From positions 1-64,000 of the forward strand of contig BDIU01000067.1 in assembly GCA_002118135.1 (NCBI GenBank): a stretch of DNA of 64,000 nt, written 5' to 3'. This document shows, one piece after another, positions 19,142 to 33,300 of this stretch (the stretch's first letter is position 1; every line of letters starts with the position of its first letter). The notes under the pieces are model-generated. The model did not search any database. It saw only the letters and a list, made by a program, of their open reading frames with translations, and had not been told where the DNA came from. Origin of the DNA: Trebouxia sp. TZW2008 (taxonomy: Eukaryota; Chlorophyta; Trebouxiophyceae; Trebouxiales; Trebouxiaceae). The position numbers and the translations under genes are program-made.

Positions 19142-22100
19142 ATGCAGTCAGCTGGAGGGTCGAGCTCCGCTACAGTATTAGCTTTGGAAGACGAAGACAC
19201 TGACCAAGCGCAACTTGAGCAAAGAGATGTGCATCTGCGCTGTGCTGGGCAAGCTGCCGCGGGGGCGTCTCGGAACGCAAGTCAGGGCGGCTGAGAAAAC
19301 GGCCTGAGTGCAACTGGGCACCTTCAAACGGCTCTCTGCTTCAACAACAAGCAGAGCTGCGCGACGCCCAGCCTAGCGCGTTGCATGCTTTTTATATATT
19401 GTGTAGAGCACTCAACACTCACTCTCACTGTAACCTTGTGGTGAACCGAAACATCGCCTTCGCAACCTACATCTGCGGAACTAGCCCACAAGCAGAACTT
19501 CACAGTCAGTGACAGCGATCCTCGTATCAGAGCAGTATACACGGCGATTCGCCCCGTATGGAGCAGGATCAGGACTTGGCAGTGGCCGCGGCATATGCGT
19601 GGGGAACGCCTCACGTGCCAAAACATGCTGCTGCACATTCTGCACATAAGCAATACGTCCCAAACGGAGGTAAGGACTGGTGGTGTGCGCCATAAAGCCA
19701 GAGGCTTACAGCGTGTGATACAGCAGCAATGCAGATCAAAGTGCAAAGACTGATAGTCATATGCTGTCCTAGATGACACAGCTTCAATAATTCATCCCAC
19801 AGCAAACAGCATTCACAGCTTGTAGTGATCTGTAGTGCCATTTGCAGGTGCACTCAATGGAGAGCATGACTCATACGACCTTGGGTATGGTGAGTTGCCC
19901 TCTGTAGATGACCTGGAAGTTGCAGCAGCAGCTGCTGCAGCAGCCATGGAAGAAGCTGCTGACCAAAGCTCCAGTGCCTACAGCAGTGAGGATGAGGTAA
20001 CAGGATCTGCATACAATGTTGCTACGTACTGTCATTGCTGACAGGCATGTCACTGTACGGCTACGCTGTGTTGTATGTGCATATGCAGCACACAGCTGTT
20101 GTTGATGCTGTTTTTTATATGCTTTAAGGCAAAACGATGGTGATGCTGCAGGCTGACAGCAGCAGTGCAGAGTCTTCTAGCAGCGAGGACAGCTCTTCAG
20201 CATATGAAACTGATTCAGGAAGTCCAGACAGCAAACAACTGATCACAAGCCATCTCTTTGTAACAGGTGAGTGTGACTGGTAGAGTGGTGAGCCTATCAT
20301 GAAAAAGGTGCAGCAGGCTGTGCAACACAAATCTGCTGCACAACCGCTTTCCAACCAATTCTTGGCAAGCACATAATGAACCAGTTGTGTCTGATGGCAT
20401 GCTACTCAGCTTCTGCTTTACTGACAACATCACGGTGTGACAAGTGTTGCATTGGGTGCCATGATTGCCCGCTTGTTTTGTTCTCATCGTTGGCTGTAAG
20501 CATACAGCATGGATGCTGCACAACTGAGTTGCACTGTTGAGATGCTGCAAAGGCTCAATCGTCACCAGCCCTCATGCAGGCAGTGGTGAGGTGAAGCTGG
20601 TGCTGAAAGTGATGACCCCATCGCAGCTAAATGGCCTAAGCCAGCAGCACGCTTCAGAATCAGACACATCCTCAGAGTCAGACATTGAAGAAATCACTGA
20701 CTTGCGGGAGATGCGGGACATCATTTCACGCATGGATGATGATGATGATGACGCTGCTGTTGATAAGTAAGCCACACAAGAAGAGCTGCAGTTACAGTCA
20801 TTCGTTCACAGCATGCAGTGTATCATTGCTGATGCCCAAAATGTACTGTATTGACAGGCATATGGCTGCAAGTCTTGCTAGCCATTCTGCACTCCAGCGC
20901 ATTATGTGGTCAGGCATTTTCGATGAAGGCCATGCCTTACTTGGGCTGCTGTCACCAGGTGACCATATCACCACACGGGCATTCTGTTGTCAGGCTTGAT
21001 CCACCAAGGCTTACACTGACTCAACATGCTTTTGAGGCTTGATTGACATGTTTTCTGGGCTAAGTTGGTATGTTACTGGGGCAGGGATGAGGCAGCAGCG
21101 CATCAGGAGGCTGTGGAGCCCTTGGATGTGGAGATAGGGCCTGCTGAAGCCCTCCTGCCTGCTGGCATCATCAGCAGCATCCTTCAGGGGACCATTGTTG
21201 TGCAGGTCTGCTGCTGCCCTTGCTGGACCACCTCACCCAACATGCCACCCAAATGACTTCACATTATGTTGTCAATCAGCATGCCATGCGACTCAGCAAC
21301 ATGATTGCTTACAGCTTTTCATGTTGTCTGCATGCCAGTCTCACAAGTGTATCACTCTTAGGTTGTCTGTGCTGTCTCTGTGTGACGACATGCTGCAAGC
21401 ATCATAGGGACTACTGAGATGTTGAACCTGATTACCAACAATCTTACAGGTGTTCATCTTGATCAGCTGATCTTACACTAAAAGGTACTCATCTGCAAAC
21501 TCAAGTCTGTCAGGGGGACAGAAGCAGCGTGCAGGAAAGAACACTTTCGACTTTGTCACACCTGAGTGGTGCCGTGTGCAACCTGCTGCACTTATGGCCT
21601 CGTACAGCATGGCCTCGCACAGCATGGCCTCGTACAGGGTGGACGCGCCTGTACCAGGCATGGTCACTTCGCGCGCAGTCGGGCCTGTCCGAGCAACACA
21701 ATTTGTTCTGGAGGGAAAAGATGGAAATCTCACAGGTGGCTTTGTTTTCGCGCGAGCCCACCCATGTGACACCACGTGTGCCAGCCTGGGGGGTTCAAGG
21801 GGGAGGGTGGGGGATTAAAGGCACGTATCACCACAGCTCCTGGACCCATGTAGGGACTCCTGAGAATGACACCCTTGCTGCTGCAGGAAACAGAGAATGC
21901 GCGAGCCCTTAGTGAGGGCACTGTGCTATGCAGTGAAGAGCGGCTGCCCGTAGGCCGCATTGAGGACACCTTTGGCCCTGTGATGTGCCCTCTGTATGCG
22001 CTGCGCTGGGCAGGGCAGGGAGAAATGCCCTCCTCTGTTGCTGTGGGCAGCCCTGTTTTCACAACACAGAAGCTGGCAGAGTATCTGCTTGCTGAGCAGC

Positions 22101-24024
22101 TGTACACAAATGTAAGCGCCCATAACTTCTTTTTGCAAAGCATTCTTGCTCACTAAGCTCCATCTTGCTCATTCAATGCTGATCAGTGCTGCCTCGTCTC
22201 AAAGCCACAATACAGTGATATCAGCACACTCAGTCATATTCAGCTGCATGATCTGTGATCAAATTTTGAGGTCCCACCACACTGTTGTTAAGGAATTTGC
22301 TGATGCAGCTTATGTGGTGCAGGGTGCTGCTGCTGAGAATGACCTGGAAGAGGAAGAAATCGAGTTCTCTGATGATGAGAAGGCAAGTTGCTTCCTTGGT
22401 GGTGTAGCAATCTATGTGACACCTTGCTTGCATAGTAACCTGGTGCACACGTACCTTATGAGTGATTTTGTCCGATTTGTCCTGCACTACACCATGAAGA
22501 CTCGTAATAGCTGCCAGAAATGCATGAGCAGTACAAGCTTGCTTCCCTGCAAGGCCTCAAGGGGATTGCTGCATAGTTTCAGTCGATGCTGCCCTGACAG
22601 ATTTCCTGCAATACATGCAGGAAGCTGAGTATAAGCGCAAGCTGAAGGCTAAGCGAAAACAGCGCGATGGGCTGGAAGCTGACCTGGGCGGTAGCAGGGC
22701 TCCTGGCCGAGGGGGCAGGGGCCACTCCAGAAGGGGCCGTATGGACCCCTCAGGTACAGGCAGCCAGCATGCTCAGTGCTTCCTGCTAGGGGTTTCACAA
22801 ACATGGGCATATTGCCTGAATTTAGGCTGCTTGTATGGCACACATTATGTCTGTGCAGGGTGCAGAAGTTGAGCCGTTGCTTCTAGGGCTGCCCGGATAG
22901 ACAGAGGCTCCTGTTATGACGCCTAAAGACTTGTCTTTTTCTTGAGTTGTTCCTTGCTGTCATCGTGTTGAACACTCTGATGCACATCCCTGCAAGGTTA
23001 GGCGTACTCATCTCTGTAGGATGAGCATCACAACGGGCACTTGAGCACTCTATCGCTGTGCTGAAGATGCAGTTGAGTGCAGGTGGCAGAGGTGGGTGGT
23101 CAGGGGGGCGAACTGGTGGCAGAGGGGCTCAGGCCTTCAACACCATGCAAGCCAATGCCACTGCTGGCCAGATGGCTGGCATGCAGCTTGGCAATGCAGG
23201 TGAGCTTCTTCTCTGCACCATACAGGGGTTCGTGTTCACATGCCATGCTTTGAGACCCGAAGGTCATTTGGGCATGAGAGCATCTGACACCACTCACACC
23301 TAAGCTGATGCATATGCTGCACGGCACCGCACAGAGTATAGTCATTACAGTAGACGCTGCTGAGGCCGCTGCATCTGTCTAAAGCTAAATTCTGACTGAA
23401 GCTGTGCTGTAAATTGCTGACCACAAGTGCCAAGTATCAAGCAAAACTTGGCGTTTCAAGTATAGGATGACTACCTGAAAATTGAAAAGCATGCCGTGAT
23501 TTGCTGTAATGGTCACATGCCGTTGCCTCTGCCCATATACCTTGTCACTGACTTTGTTCTTGCAAGCGAATCTTGTCATGCACCAAGTTGCGGCACAAAA
23601 CAGCACATGGCATGATGCATCTGGCTCATGCTTGTGTTGTCCTGCAGTGCCACCACAACAGTCTTCAGGGCTGCCTCCCAATATGCCACAAGCCAGCTAT
23701 GCACCCCCTGCCCCTGATGCATCTTTCCAGCAGGGCTACGCTGAGGGCTTGCGCATGGCTCAGCAGCAGTTGGCGCAGCAGCATCTACAGCAGGTCCCTT
23801 CTCAGCAAATCAACTATCAGCAGTACTGGCATCACCAGCAGCCCCCGCCCCCTAGCTTTATGGGGGGCCCACCCCCTCCTTACAACCCGTCCATCATGCC
23901 TGCTAGCCCTGCTATGGGACCACCACCTGGTTGGAATCCATATGGACAGCCGCCCCAACAGATAAGCGGCCAAGCTGCTAACTTTTTCAGAGGTCGTGGC
24001 AGAGGCAGGAGAGGTGGCCGATGA
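19142..24024 (+). CDS. NAF1: H/ACA snoRNP assembly factor NAF1
   Basis: Assembly factor that binds dyskerin early in H/ACA snoRNP formation in the nucleus and is later replaced by Gar1. Supported exons: 19842-19995 (GELPSVDDLEVAAAA, alanine tract), 20151-20268 (serine-rich acidic), 20580-20767 (SDIEEITDLREMRD, then a run of seven Asp), about 21087-21205 (EALLPAGIISSILQGTIVVQ), 21889-22110 (the Gar1/Naf1 beta-barrel: GTVLCSEERLPVGRIEDTFG, PVFTTQKLAEYL), about 22290-22382 (EEIEFSDDEK), 22621-22750 (EAEYKRKLKAKRKQR, RG-rich), about 23080-23200, and 23647-24024 (Pro/Gln-rich, ending FFRGRGRGRRGGR). The SDDE-K-rich linker and RG-rich end match NAF1 rather than Gar1. The first exon (MQSAGGSSSATVLALEDED at 19142) and its donor near 19277 are tentative. 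The intron 22383-22620 starts with GC. Confidence 0.88.
21594..21638. repeat. 15-bp tandem repeat, three units, in NAF1 intron
   Basis: Three direct units of ATGGCCTCGTACAGC (second unit with CGCACAGC) begin at 21594, 21609 and 21624. Because 15 is a multiple of three, frames on both strands stay open across it. It lies in the long NAF1 intron before the beta-barrel exon. Confidence 0.85.
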
Positions 24025-24368
24025 GAGGAGAATAACAATGATTCAATGGTGCATGAGCATATCCCCAGGATTTGGTGTTTCATGTTGTTTTTGCTCAGAA
24101 CACTTGCGATGATACAAGCTGTGAAACAGCCAGAATATAGATCAATGCAATTCCATCCACTTGGGGTAGCTCATGAGAGTTATGTGGTGAGTACATGGTA
24201 CTGCAGGGTAGAGAGAGTAGTCTATTTGTCTCACGCATTTATAATGTGTCGAGTCATAAATCTAAGTATTGTGCTCTCATTCAGTCTGATTCCCTAAAAG
24301 ATAGACAATCAGATATGTGAGACAATCAGAACATAAAGCTCAGAATATCTCAGCATCGCATGCACTGA
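24025..24368. other. Convergent intergenic region after NAF1
   Basis: 344 bases between the NAF1 stop and the stop of the large minus-strand gene. It is AT-rich compared with its neighbours and holds no recognisable coding sequence; it should contain both 3' untranslated regions. Confidence 0.6.
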
Positions 24369-27300
24369 TTATATACTCAGATCTATAAGACGCATTTCTA
24401 GCATTGTACTAATCTGTAAGTAAGGATTGCTGAGCAGCTTCTCATCATTGGCCTGTTGAGCTTGCTGAGTGAGCTGCCTCAGGGCTCTTCTATACTGATC
24501 AGCCTTAGTCGCCACAAGCCGCTGCTGCACAAAAATGCTGGCGTGGTATCGCACACGCGCATCTGCATCCCTCAACAGCTCTGCAAACAAGGCCTCACCC
24601 CCTGCTTGCTGCAAGGCTGTTGGTTCCATGTTGCATCGGGCAATCAGCAGCAGCACCAGAGCCACCCGTGTGTCTTGGGCACCCTGACCCAGACCCTGCA
24701 TTTACAATAATATTTGTTTGGTTTGAGAAGGAGGACCAATATGGATTGCTGACGCGTCGCTCACTTGTCATCCGTCTACTCACCAGTACTGGTAAACAAA
24801 CAAAGCAGAGGTGACAATCATCGGGCGTTCACATCATCAGCAGTGCTGTACATCCCTAACAAGCAACATCCATACGCTTTCAAGTGCGCTGTTGGAAGCA
24901 CTGCTGCAAGAGTCAGATGCATATCTTCCTGACAAGAGCCGCAATTGCAGTGCAGCGCCACAATAGGCTGCTGACACAGCCAGTGCATGTAAGGCAGGTT
25001 GCTGTGATTATTGTTGTGGCAGTGCAGGACTGTGATGATGCCAAGCCGCTGTGGTACAGAGCGTGTATGGGATCAAAAGCATTGCTAGCTACATGGCAAG
25101 GTGGTAATTTCTCACACTGCTACACGCTGCCATTTGCTGCCTCACCTGATGTAGAGGCTGATTGGTGCTGCCAGAATCAGTGGTTGGGGTGGCGTCTTGG
25201 GTGAGATGGTGCAGCAAGCGCACTAGCAGCACAGGCGCCACCTGCATGAGCACTGGAGCTGGCACCCACACCAGACCATTCAGGAAGCACCAGGCCAGGC
25301 AACTTGGGGCAGCCAAGCCCGCCTGCACAAAATACTAATACTATTTACGTTTTACGTCCCTTTTGAGACCCAACAGGGGGTCCACAGGACACCATCCAAA
25401 CTAAATAAAAGTCTTTGGCGGTTGGCACCAAAGCACCCAGAGCTGTTAGAATAGATGCTAGTGCCGCGTCACTACTGAAATACAGCAAGCTTGCTCTCCC
25501 ATAGCGCAGCACCAGTGCTTGCCCGTGGTACAGTGAGCTTCCCATAGCACAACATAAGTGCTTACCTATTGTATAGCGAGCTTCCCCATGCACAGTAAGC
25601 TTTGCTTCCTTGCAGAGGTCTCTGGCATTTACTTGTCTTCATCAAAAGGTAGTGATGGCCAGTGCACGACCACTCTCCTCTGAGCATGCAAAGACTCTCA
25701 GCAAGAAAGCAGAGATAGTGCAATGCACAGGTGTAGTTCTGATGCTGATCAGGACAGCCTGAAACAATGCAAGAAAAGCAAGCATGACGGCCTGAGCAGA
25801 CATGTAAGGTTGGTTTTTGAGACTGAGAGGGTTTTGGCTGACCAATGAGCTGACCTGAAGCTCTGGTGCTTGATGGTGGCTAGTGCGGGGGGTATGGGCG
25901 GGGGTAGGGGACGCAGTCCCCTGGGGGCTGGGCATCCGAATAGTCACATGGGCAGGGTCATTGGCAGGAATGTCAATGGTGACCTGGGAGGGGGTGGGTT
26001 GGCGAGGGGTCAAGGGGGGGCTGGCTGCATGGCTGGTGTCTGTTGGAGCAGCTGGTGTGCACACAAATAACAGCAACAGCTGCGCTAGCTCTTCAAGAGC
26101 TGCTTGCCTGTAGCAGTGTATGTCTTCTGTTATGTAGCACAGCCAGGAGCCAAGCACCACTCACTCATCATCATGCAAACAGTCATGTGCAGTATTTTTT
26201 GCATGCAGTGTCGGCCAAGCGCCGACTCAATGGTCACTCTCCAGTCCAAACAGGTGACATTGGGCGCGGCCTTTAGCTGCAAGCCATGCATAGGTAGTCA
26301 AGTTTCAACTTCAAAGTACAGCTTAAGTTGTGTACAGTGTTGTGTGGGCAGAAAAGGAGCAACAAAAAAAAAGCATGCCATCAGGCGCCCCAACTGAAGC
26401 AGCCCAAGATGACTGACTCAAAGCCAGAGAGCCACAGTCATGACATTAGCCTTGCAAGACCTAGCAGGCATCAATGTCGTGATGACCAGCTGACCAGAAA
26501 TTGTCAAGAACTAGACAGGAAAAGGCAAAAGATGCAGACAAGTCGCGTGTCTGGTTGCAGCACTCCTCAAGTCTCAAGGAGGCGACTGTCACCTTATGAG
26601 AGATTTGTCTCCAAAGGCAAAGCCTCTGACACAGCAGCTATTGTGACAGTAGCAGCAGCTGATGTGTACAGATGCTATATATCTCTGCTTCAGTTATCTT
26701 CATGTGCATGACTTTAGCATTCATCCATGTCTGCAGTGACCTCATGACCACAATCACATTGCCAACACAGTTGGCAGGCTTGACAGGCCTACCAAAGCAG
26801 TCACAGTGAGCAGGCTTTAGCAAAGGTCTCAAATCTATATGGGCATGCACCTGTTGGGTGTGGGAGCCTGCAAGAGCCACTCCAGGGTGAGATACAGCGT
26901 TGACAGCACCAGCCCTGCAGCCATCCCAGCCTGCCAAGGGCCACTGCTGCTGTTCTGCCCCTGGCCCTCTTGCTGCTGTGAGTTTTCTGCATCTGGTCCT
27001 TGATCAGCTTCTGCAGGCACAAATATACACCGTCGTTGTGCCTCAACATGATGTGCGACCAGCAGCAGCCAAGCATACACTTGTGCATGTTCTGTTTTCA
27101 TGTCTTGGTGCCAAAAGACCTTCCAAACCAATCAGACGCAACAGTGCCCATGCTACTCAGAGCAGGCCTCGGTACAACATGTGGTGCATCTGTTCTGCAT
27201 GCGGTGTGAATATGAAAGCAGCCATCATGCTGGGCGTCTGCCGTACATGTCAGAGGCAGCATGGATGCTGCTGCCAATTTGTTTGGAATGTGATCAGTAC

Positions 27301-30300
27301 TTGCCTTGGGCTGTGGTGGAGAGCTGGGGGCTGTGGCGACCCAGCACAGGGGCATCATGCAGCACAATGCCCTCGTGACTCAGCCCGCTGCCCTCGCCCT
27401 CTCGCAGGATCCCACTCAACTCTGCATTTGTCAGGGCGCTGCTTGCAGCACGAGCAGCATTTCCTGCCTGCCCTGTCCCTTGCTGCCCTGTACCACAAAC
27501 CTTCTTGTGTGACCAACTTTGATGTGAGAAGTTTCTGCCCTGCTCCTGACCCTTGCTGCTTTAAGATACCACAATCTTTTCTCAGCACTCTGTGCACGAC
27601 AGCAAGCCTTGTTACAATCGGCCTCAAACTTCCGCACTTTCACTGCAAGGAGGGTCCATTCATGTATGCAGCCAACAAGATGGACAAAGATTCCCCAGAT
27701 TCCCCAGTTTCATGATGAAGAAAAAGTACAGGCGATTATCTGGGCGGTGGTCTTTGACACAAACGCAGCCAGTAGAAACAGCTTGTACCTCTCTGTGCGA
27801 CTGCAGCACTGATGAGCAAGCCTCTAGGTTCTGACAGGGTTCTGTGGTGACCCCTACTCGGCCCCACGCTGCTTGCACCACCATCAGTGCTGACTGAGCG
27901 CCCCTCGCCCTCGTGAGACCGAGCCTCTGAGTCCTGAGTTGGCTTGCCCCAGCTGAGTGCTGGAGAGGTGCGCATCAGGCGTGATCCAATGTCTAGGGAT
28001 GCAAGTGGGTCAATGTGAGGGTAGTCACTACTGCTGTTGGCAGAACCGCTCTGCATGCTGGTCATGCCAGGGTCTACAGCCGTCGCCAGTAGGTCTTCTT
28101 GCTTAGCTGGGTCCTGCTGTTGATCTGCAACCTGTTGGAATGCTTGCTGATCTGATGACTGAGATGTACGTTGCTGTGAACTGTCGACCTCACTGGGTGT
28201 AACAGTACATTTCAGCTTAAGGTGCAAGGCTAGCCTCTTAATGACAGACACGAAGATGCTACTGGTGTTGATGCTGCCTCCACGGAAGGACAACACACTA
28301 TTGAGAAGCTGCGCCAGCTGTGGCTGATTGGTCAGGTGGGCTGGGGCATCTGCTTTGGGGTGTCCCCCCAGGGGGTGGGGTAGCAAGCCCATCTGACAAT
28401 CACCATCTTGATGCAACACTCTTGGGGACATGAGATGGCTTTCACTTGAGTTTATCTCGGACTGGAAGTCAGCAGGAAGCTGTGGGTGGTGCCCAGGATG
28501 ACACATGTGCTGCTCTGCAGTCTCTTTGAGGAGGCGGTAAAGCCAAATTTGACCCACAATTGCAGCCTGATTGTCTTCCTCTTCACACAGAAGCTCTGCT
28601 AGACACTGCCATGCTTCATCCATTGTGACTGGTTCCATCTCCTGGCTGCCGTATGATTCTGGAAAGCTGCCTGCTGAGTATGTTCTGGGGTCAGCAGGAG
28701 GGTCTGGGGGGGTCAAGTAGGGGCGGCGTATGCGCTCAAGTGTGTGTTCAAGGGCTGGCAGAAAAGGGGACGGAGTGGCGATGTCTGTGCATGCCATAGA
28801 CCTGAGCTGTTCAAGGACAGTCAGGACTGCATGATCCTGCTGCTCGGTATGATCATCAGATGCTTGCAAGCTGTCCTGCAAGACACGTGCACAATGAGAG
28901 ACCTGGTGTGCAATCCTTCCACGCTGTATGACGCTTACATGTTTGCAAGCGATCCTGTAGGACACATACGCAGTCAGATGCGCAAGCCATGGTACACTGC
29001 CGACACAGCATCAACGCAGCATTGGAGCGCAATTCGCAAATGACATGCACTGTTTGCCTTTTTGCACTGGTGCATGAGATGAACCTTATTTATGACTTTG
29101 CCCTATAGCATCTATAACTGCGGAAAGTACACTGGCTTGGAGCTCATGTCATCAAAGTGAGAGATTGCTTGCCTGGTGAATAGTCAGCCTCAAAGTGTCA
29201 GCCAGAGAGCTGGCAAAGTCAGCTTCTCCTGCTTTAAAGATGGTCTGTATAGCAGCCGGCACATGATTCGAAGTGAAGCTTGTCATGATGGGAGCCAAAG
29301 ATGTCTGCACTGCTGCAAGAGACTCTGCTCCAGAATCCTGTTGAACATCTTGGGCTTCTTCATCAATTCCCTGCAGGTGAATTGCCAGCTGTGTGGAACC
29401 AATACAAATTGCAAGCCGAGAAGCATGTACCACCTGCCACTTGAGGAGTGCAACCTATTCCTGACTCTGCTTCTTGCGCTGATTGACAAGAGATGCAGAT
29501 TTGGGTTTGCACAGTTCACTGCATAGGCACAAGCAGAAGACACAGACGCTCAAGTGACAGTGCAGCATGCAGGAGGCAGGACAGTGTCATAGGCAAACAA
29601 AGGCTCAGAGAATGTACAAAGTGAGCAAGGTTGGGTGCGGCACGCATAGCAGCCCTGGACTGAGCAGCCCCTCTGGAGCACAGAGAGTTTAGCAATCTGT
29701 CTTAATCCAACAAAGATGCCATTGGTTTACTGTTGTTACTGACAGGTTGCACTGCAGTCAAAATGGTTCCTGACTACGTTGACTTTTCAAAAATGCCCTT
29801 ATATTGAGCGTCCTTATAAGGAGAATGTTGTATACCTGAGCAGCAAGAATTGCTGCATGGTCCAGGATGACAACCAGCAGGTTGCGGGCGGCTTCAGCAG
29901 TGGGAGCAGCCTTGAAATGGGCCACAACTTGGGTTATGCCGCCAAACTGTGAAAGTAGGTCTTGGCTGAGCTGCAAGCTGGCAGCTGGTTGCTGTGGCTC
30001 AGCCTTGCGCATCTCTGCAAAAGTCCAAGACCTCTGGTTTATTATCCATCTGCAAAAGCTGTTCATTACCTATTGGCTGAACTATATGTTGCTGATGCTG
30101 CGACAAATGATGCGTATATGAGCAGGCCAATGGGGATTTGGTGAGAAAGCATTCAACACAGCAGTGGCAGCATTCAGCAATGCCAGCATTTCACAAAGCT
30201 GCTAGTTTCTTTTGTACAAAGTACTGTAAACGGACTCAGGTTCCGCAAGACGCATAACACTGCAAGGGAATGAACAGCATATTGATTAAGTTCGCAACTG

Positions 30301-33300
30301 AGCAGGTCACTATGTACATGTGAGGTTTGCTTTCAGGATGGTAACATGTCTTGTTGCAGATGCTTGAGACTGACCTTGGACATCAGCAGAAGGTGTGGCA
30401 ACATACATCATGTTGGCAGTAATGCGTGTCAGCTGGCAGTAGACAGTGTGACACCAGCGCTGCTCCAAGCAGCATTGCATCAGTGCTGCCACCACTCTCA
30501 TGGACAGCCCTTCCAGGTAACCCCTCACAATGAAGCCACAATGGGAGACAAGGTGCATGAGGCAGCCCAGCACTGCAGACCAAACTTGTGGGCTACGCTC
30601 CTCCCGCTGCAACACATATGGCCTCTGTTCTGAGCAAACAGTTACAGCCAGCAAACAGGTGAGTTTTGCGTGCATCAATGCACTGACCAAGGTAACTTTG
30701 TCAGGGACTCCTGAACACGGTTTGCAGCGGAGCCAATAGGCAGGAGCAAGCAGGACAGCATGCCATCCCAGGGGGCAATCAATCTTATGCTGATGATACG
30801 AGGATCATCTCACAGCAAGCATGTCTTTGGTAGTATCGCACCACTTGCACAGCACCATGGCATGCAATAGAGAGCGGTGATGACGTTGGGCTACTACAGG
30901 ATGGTGTGACAGGGACAGACCTGTGTCAGGAGGGAGGTGAGTTCCCACAGCAGGTGGCGCAGCCAGTGGCGGAAGGCCTGCAAGGGGGCTTCCAAGCCTT
31001 GGGGCTGGGGCCATTCACTGGAGTCTCTGCTGTGAGCCCAAGCGCCCTCCAAGACTGAGTCAGGATCAAGGCTCTCTGGCAGCGCCTGTTGCATGTACTT
31101 GCAAGTTAATTCATGAATCTATGGCAGCATGCATGCGACATGCATGAGACATGTCAGGCAGCAAGATTTGCTCAGAGGCGGGTGCGGCATTGACACACCT
31201 TGCACGATGATCAAGCAATGAACATGATACTAGAACGGCAACAGACAGAGCAGGTAAGCTATTCAGATCCATCAGCTGTGGGAGGAGCAGCCATGACAAA
31301 TCGACATTGGAGCAATGATATGCACCCAGGCAAAGGCATGCAGAATAAGATTGACAGCTATCACAAAAGAGCAGGGACATTGCAACAGTGCTGTGGATCA
31401 TGCATATATCTACATCTTAGGGCAGTTGTTGGCAGCACAAGATGATCCAAAGATTGCTGCTTACAACACCTGATTTGAATCTCTTGCTGGGGAGTAGAGT
31501 AGCTCTGCATGCAGGGATAGATTATACAGGATGTCAAAGGGCCGTGCTCTGATGCTGCTTGAGGGACTGTCCAGTGCCCTGCAACACAGGCGCAAGGGTT
31601 GACAACAGCCTTTTGAACCAGCAATATATCACATTGTCATAAAACAACTGTGTTGTGTAGACATTAAACTCATGCCAGGATGTTATGCGTTGGCAACATT
31701 GAGCAACATTGAGCAGGTTTGTCAGCACCACACCCAAAGCCAGGACCAGCAGGCTCATCTGACATGGGTTGCACTCTCATAATATACTCAAACACATCAT
31801 GTGCTGATCTAGCAGCTGTTTGCGTCAAAGCATTGCTGGACAAAGCACACCTGTGCATCATGACCAGCGTCAAGGGGAATGCCACAGCTGGCGTAGCTTT
31901 CAGATACATGTCCAATACCAGCTTGACCAGGATGCCTGCACACACCTGCCCAGCACTATCCCCTTGAGGACCCCCCACCCCGCCCCACGCTGCCCGCCCA
32001 GTCTCACGCCGCCACAAGTCCTCTGAATTCTCTACCTGCATGTAAACAGCACACTATCATGATCGGGGTGCTGAGAGTTGTGCTCAGCCTACCCGCATGT
32101 GAGTCTTGGCTGGGTGTCATCAGGAATTAAGCTGCCTCAGTGGACCAAGCTGTTAGCCGCAGATTCTGCTACTTGCAAGCAGCTCCAACAATTTGCTGTG
32201 TTGTGTTCAGTTGACAACAGCTGCTTCACCATGAATGAGTTGCCGCACGAGGAGGTAGGATCGACAACAATGCCGCTGAGCAACTGCAAGCAGCATGCAC
32301 ATGGAAGCAGGAGGTGGCCTACCCCCCACAGGCTTGGGTGACTGGCATGGGCGCGGGTTGTGCCAAAGCTGGCCTCCAGTACGGCTTCAATGTCCTGTTG
32401 ATCCAGTTGCAGTGCTTCCTGCTGTATGTATGGCAGGTATTGGAACAACAGCCTAGGCCTACAAAACACATGCACAACTCCTTGATCCAAGCGATCCAGA
32501 ACCATGCACACAGTCTCAGGCACAAAGTGTTCACCAGCAGCATGCATCACCCACACAAAAAGCTGTAACCTATACAGACTCAACTGCCGCTTTGCGTAGA
32601 CATCAAAATCAGATGATACAACTTCTGCACAACATGATGTATTAGCATGGCACGCAGACTGCTGCTTCAAGGTGCAGGTGCTATCTGACAATCATTTGCA
32701 AAGGCAGTGCATCACATGTGGTGCTGTCAAAAGCACCTGTTGTCCCTTAGCTTGGGGCGCAGCATGTCATGGGCGGGGTCATTGTTGAAGTTGGCCTGGC
32801 TGGCTTGCACCCGCTGCACAGCTGCAATGCTGCGCACGTGCTCCTGGCTGTTACCACCAAGGTGACTGTCATCTGCTTCTTCAGGTTCTTCCTCATCTGT
32901 AGTAGTGACATTGAATGAGATTGACGTGAACTGCATCACTGCTTTTCACATTGTTTTCGAAACAATGCGAGCAGCATAATGCAGATTTCATGCCCTCCAG
33001 ATCAAATACATCCAATGGCAATGCATCAAGGTCGGTTCCCACTTTCTGCAGAAGACCACTGTCTAGATGGTACCAGTTTGGCCCAAAAAAGCAGAAAACT
33101 GAGTCAACCTCGATGACGACAGAAACACACATAGTCCAAAGCAAGGTACCTGTAGAATTGTATGGCAGGCTAGGCAAGAAGGCAGCCATGCGTTCACATA
33201 TGTCAGCATCTGGCTCAGTTGAACCAAATCTGGCAGCCAGCATGTCGTGATGAATAGCCCAGTTACTGGGAGGGTCCTGCAAAAAGCACAGTTGCCCTCT

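Noticed and set aside
19481..19693. Minus-strand ATG frame of 70 residues beginning MAHTTSPYLRLGRIAYV
   Set aside because: Briefly resembled an octanoyltransferase start, but nothing in the remainder of the frame or in neighbouring sequence continues that family. Left unannotated as possibly random.
27736..28965. 409-residue minus-strand frame as a separate single-exon gene
   Set aside because: It lacks a convincing own start, has plausible splice sites at both ends and lies in a chain of same-strand exons, so I treat it as a long internal exon region of the large unidentified gene.
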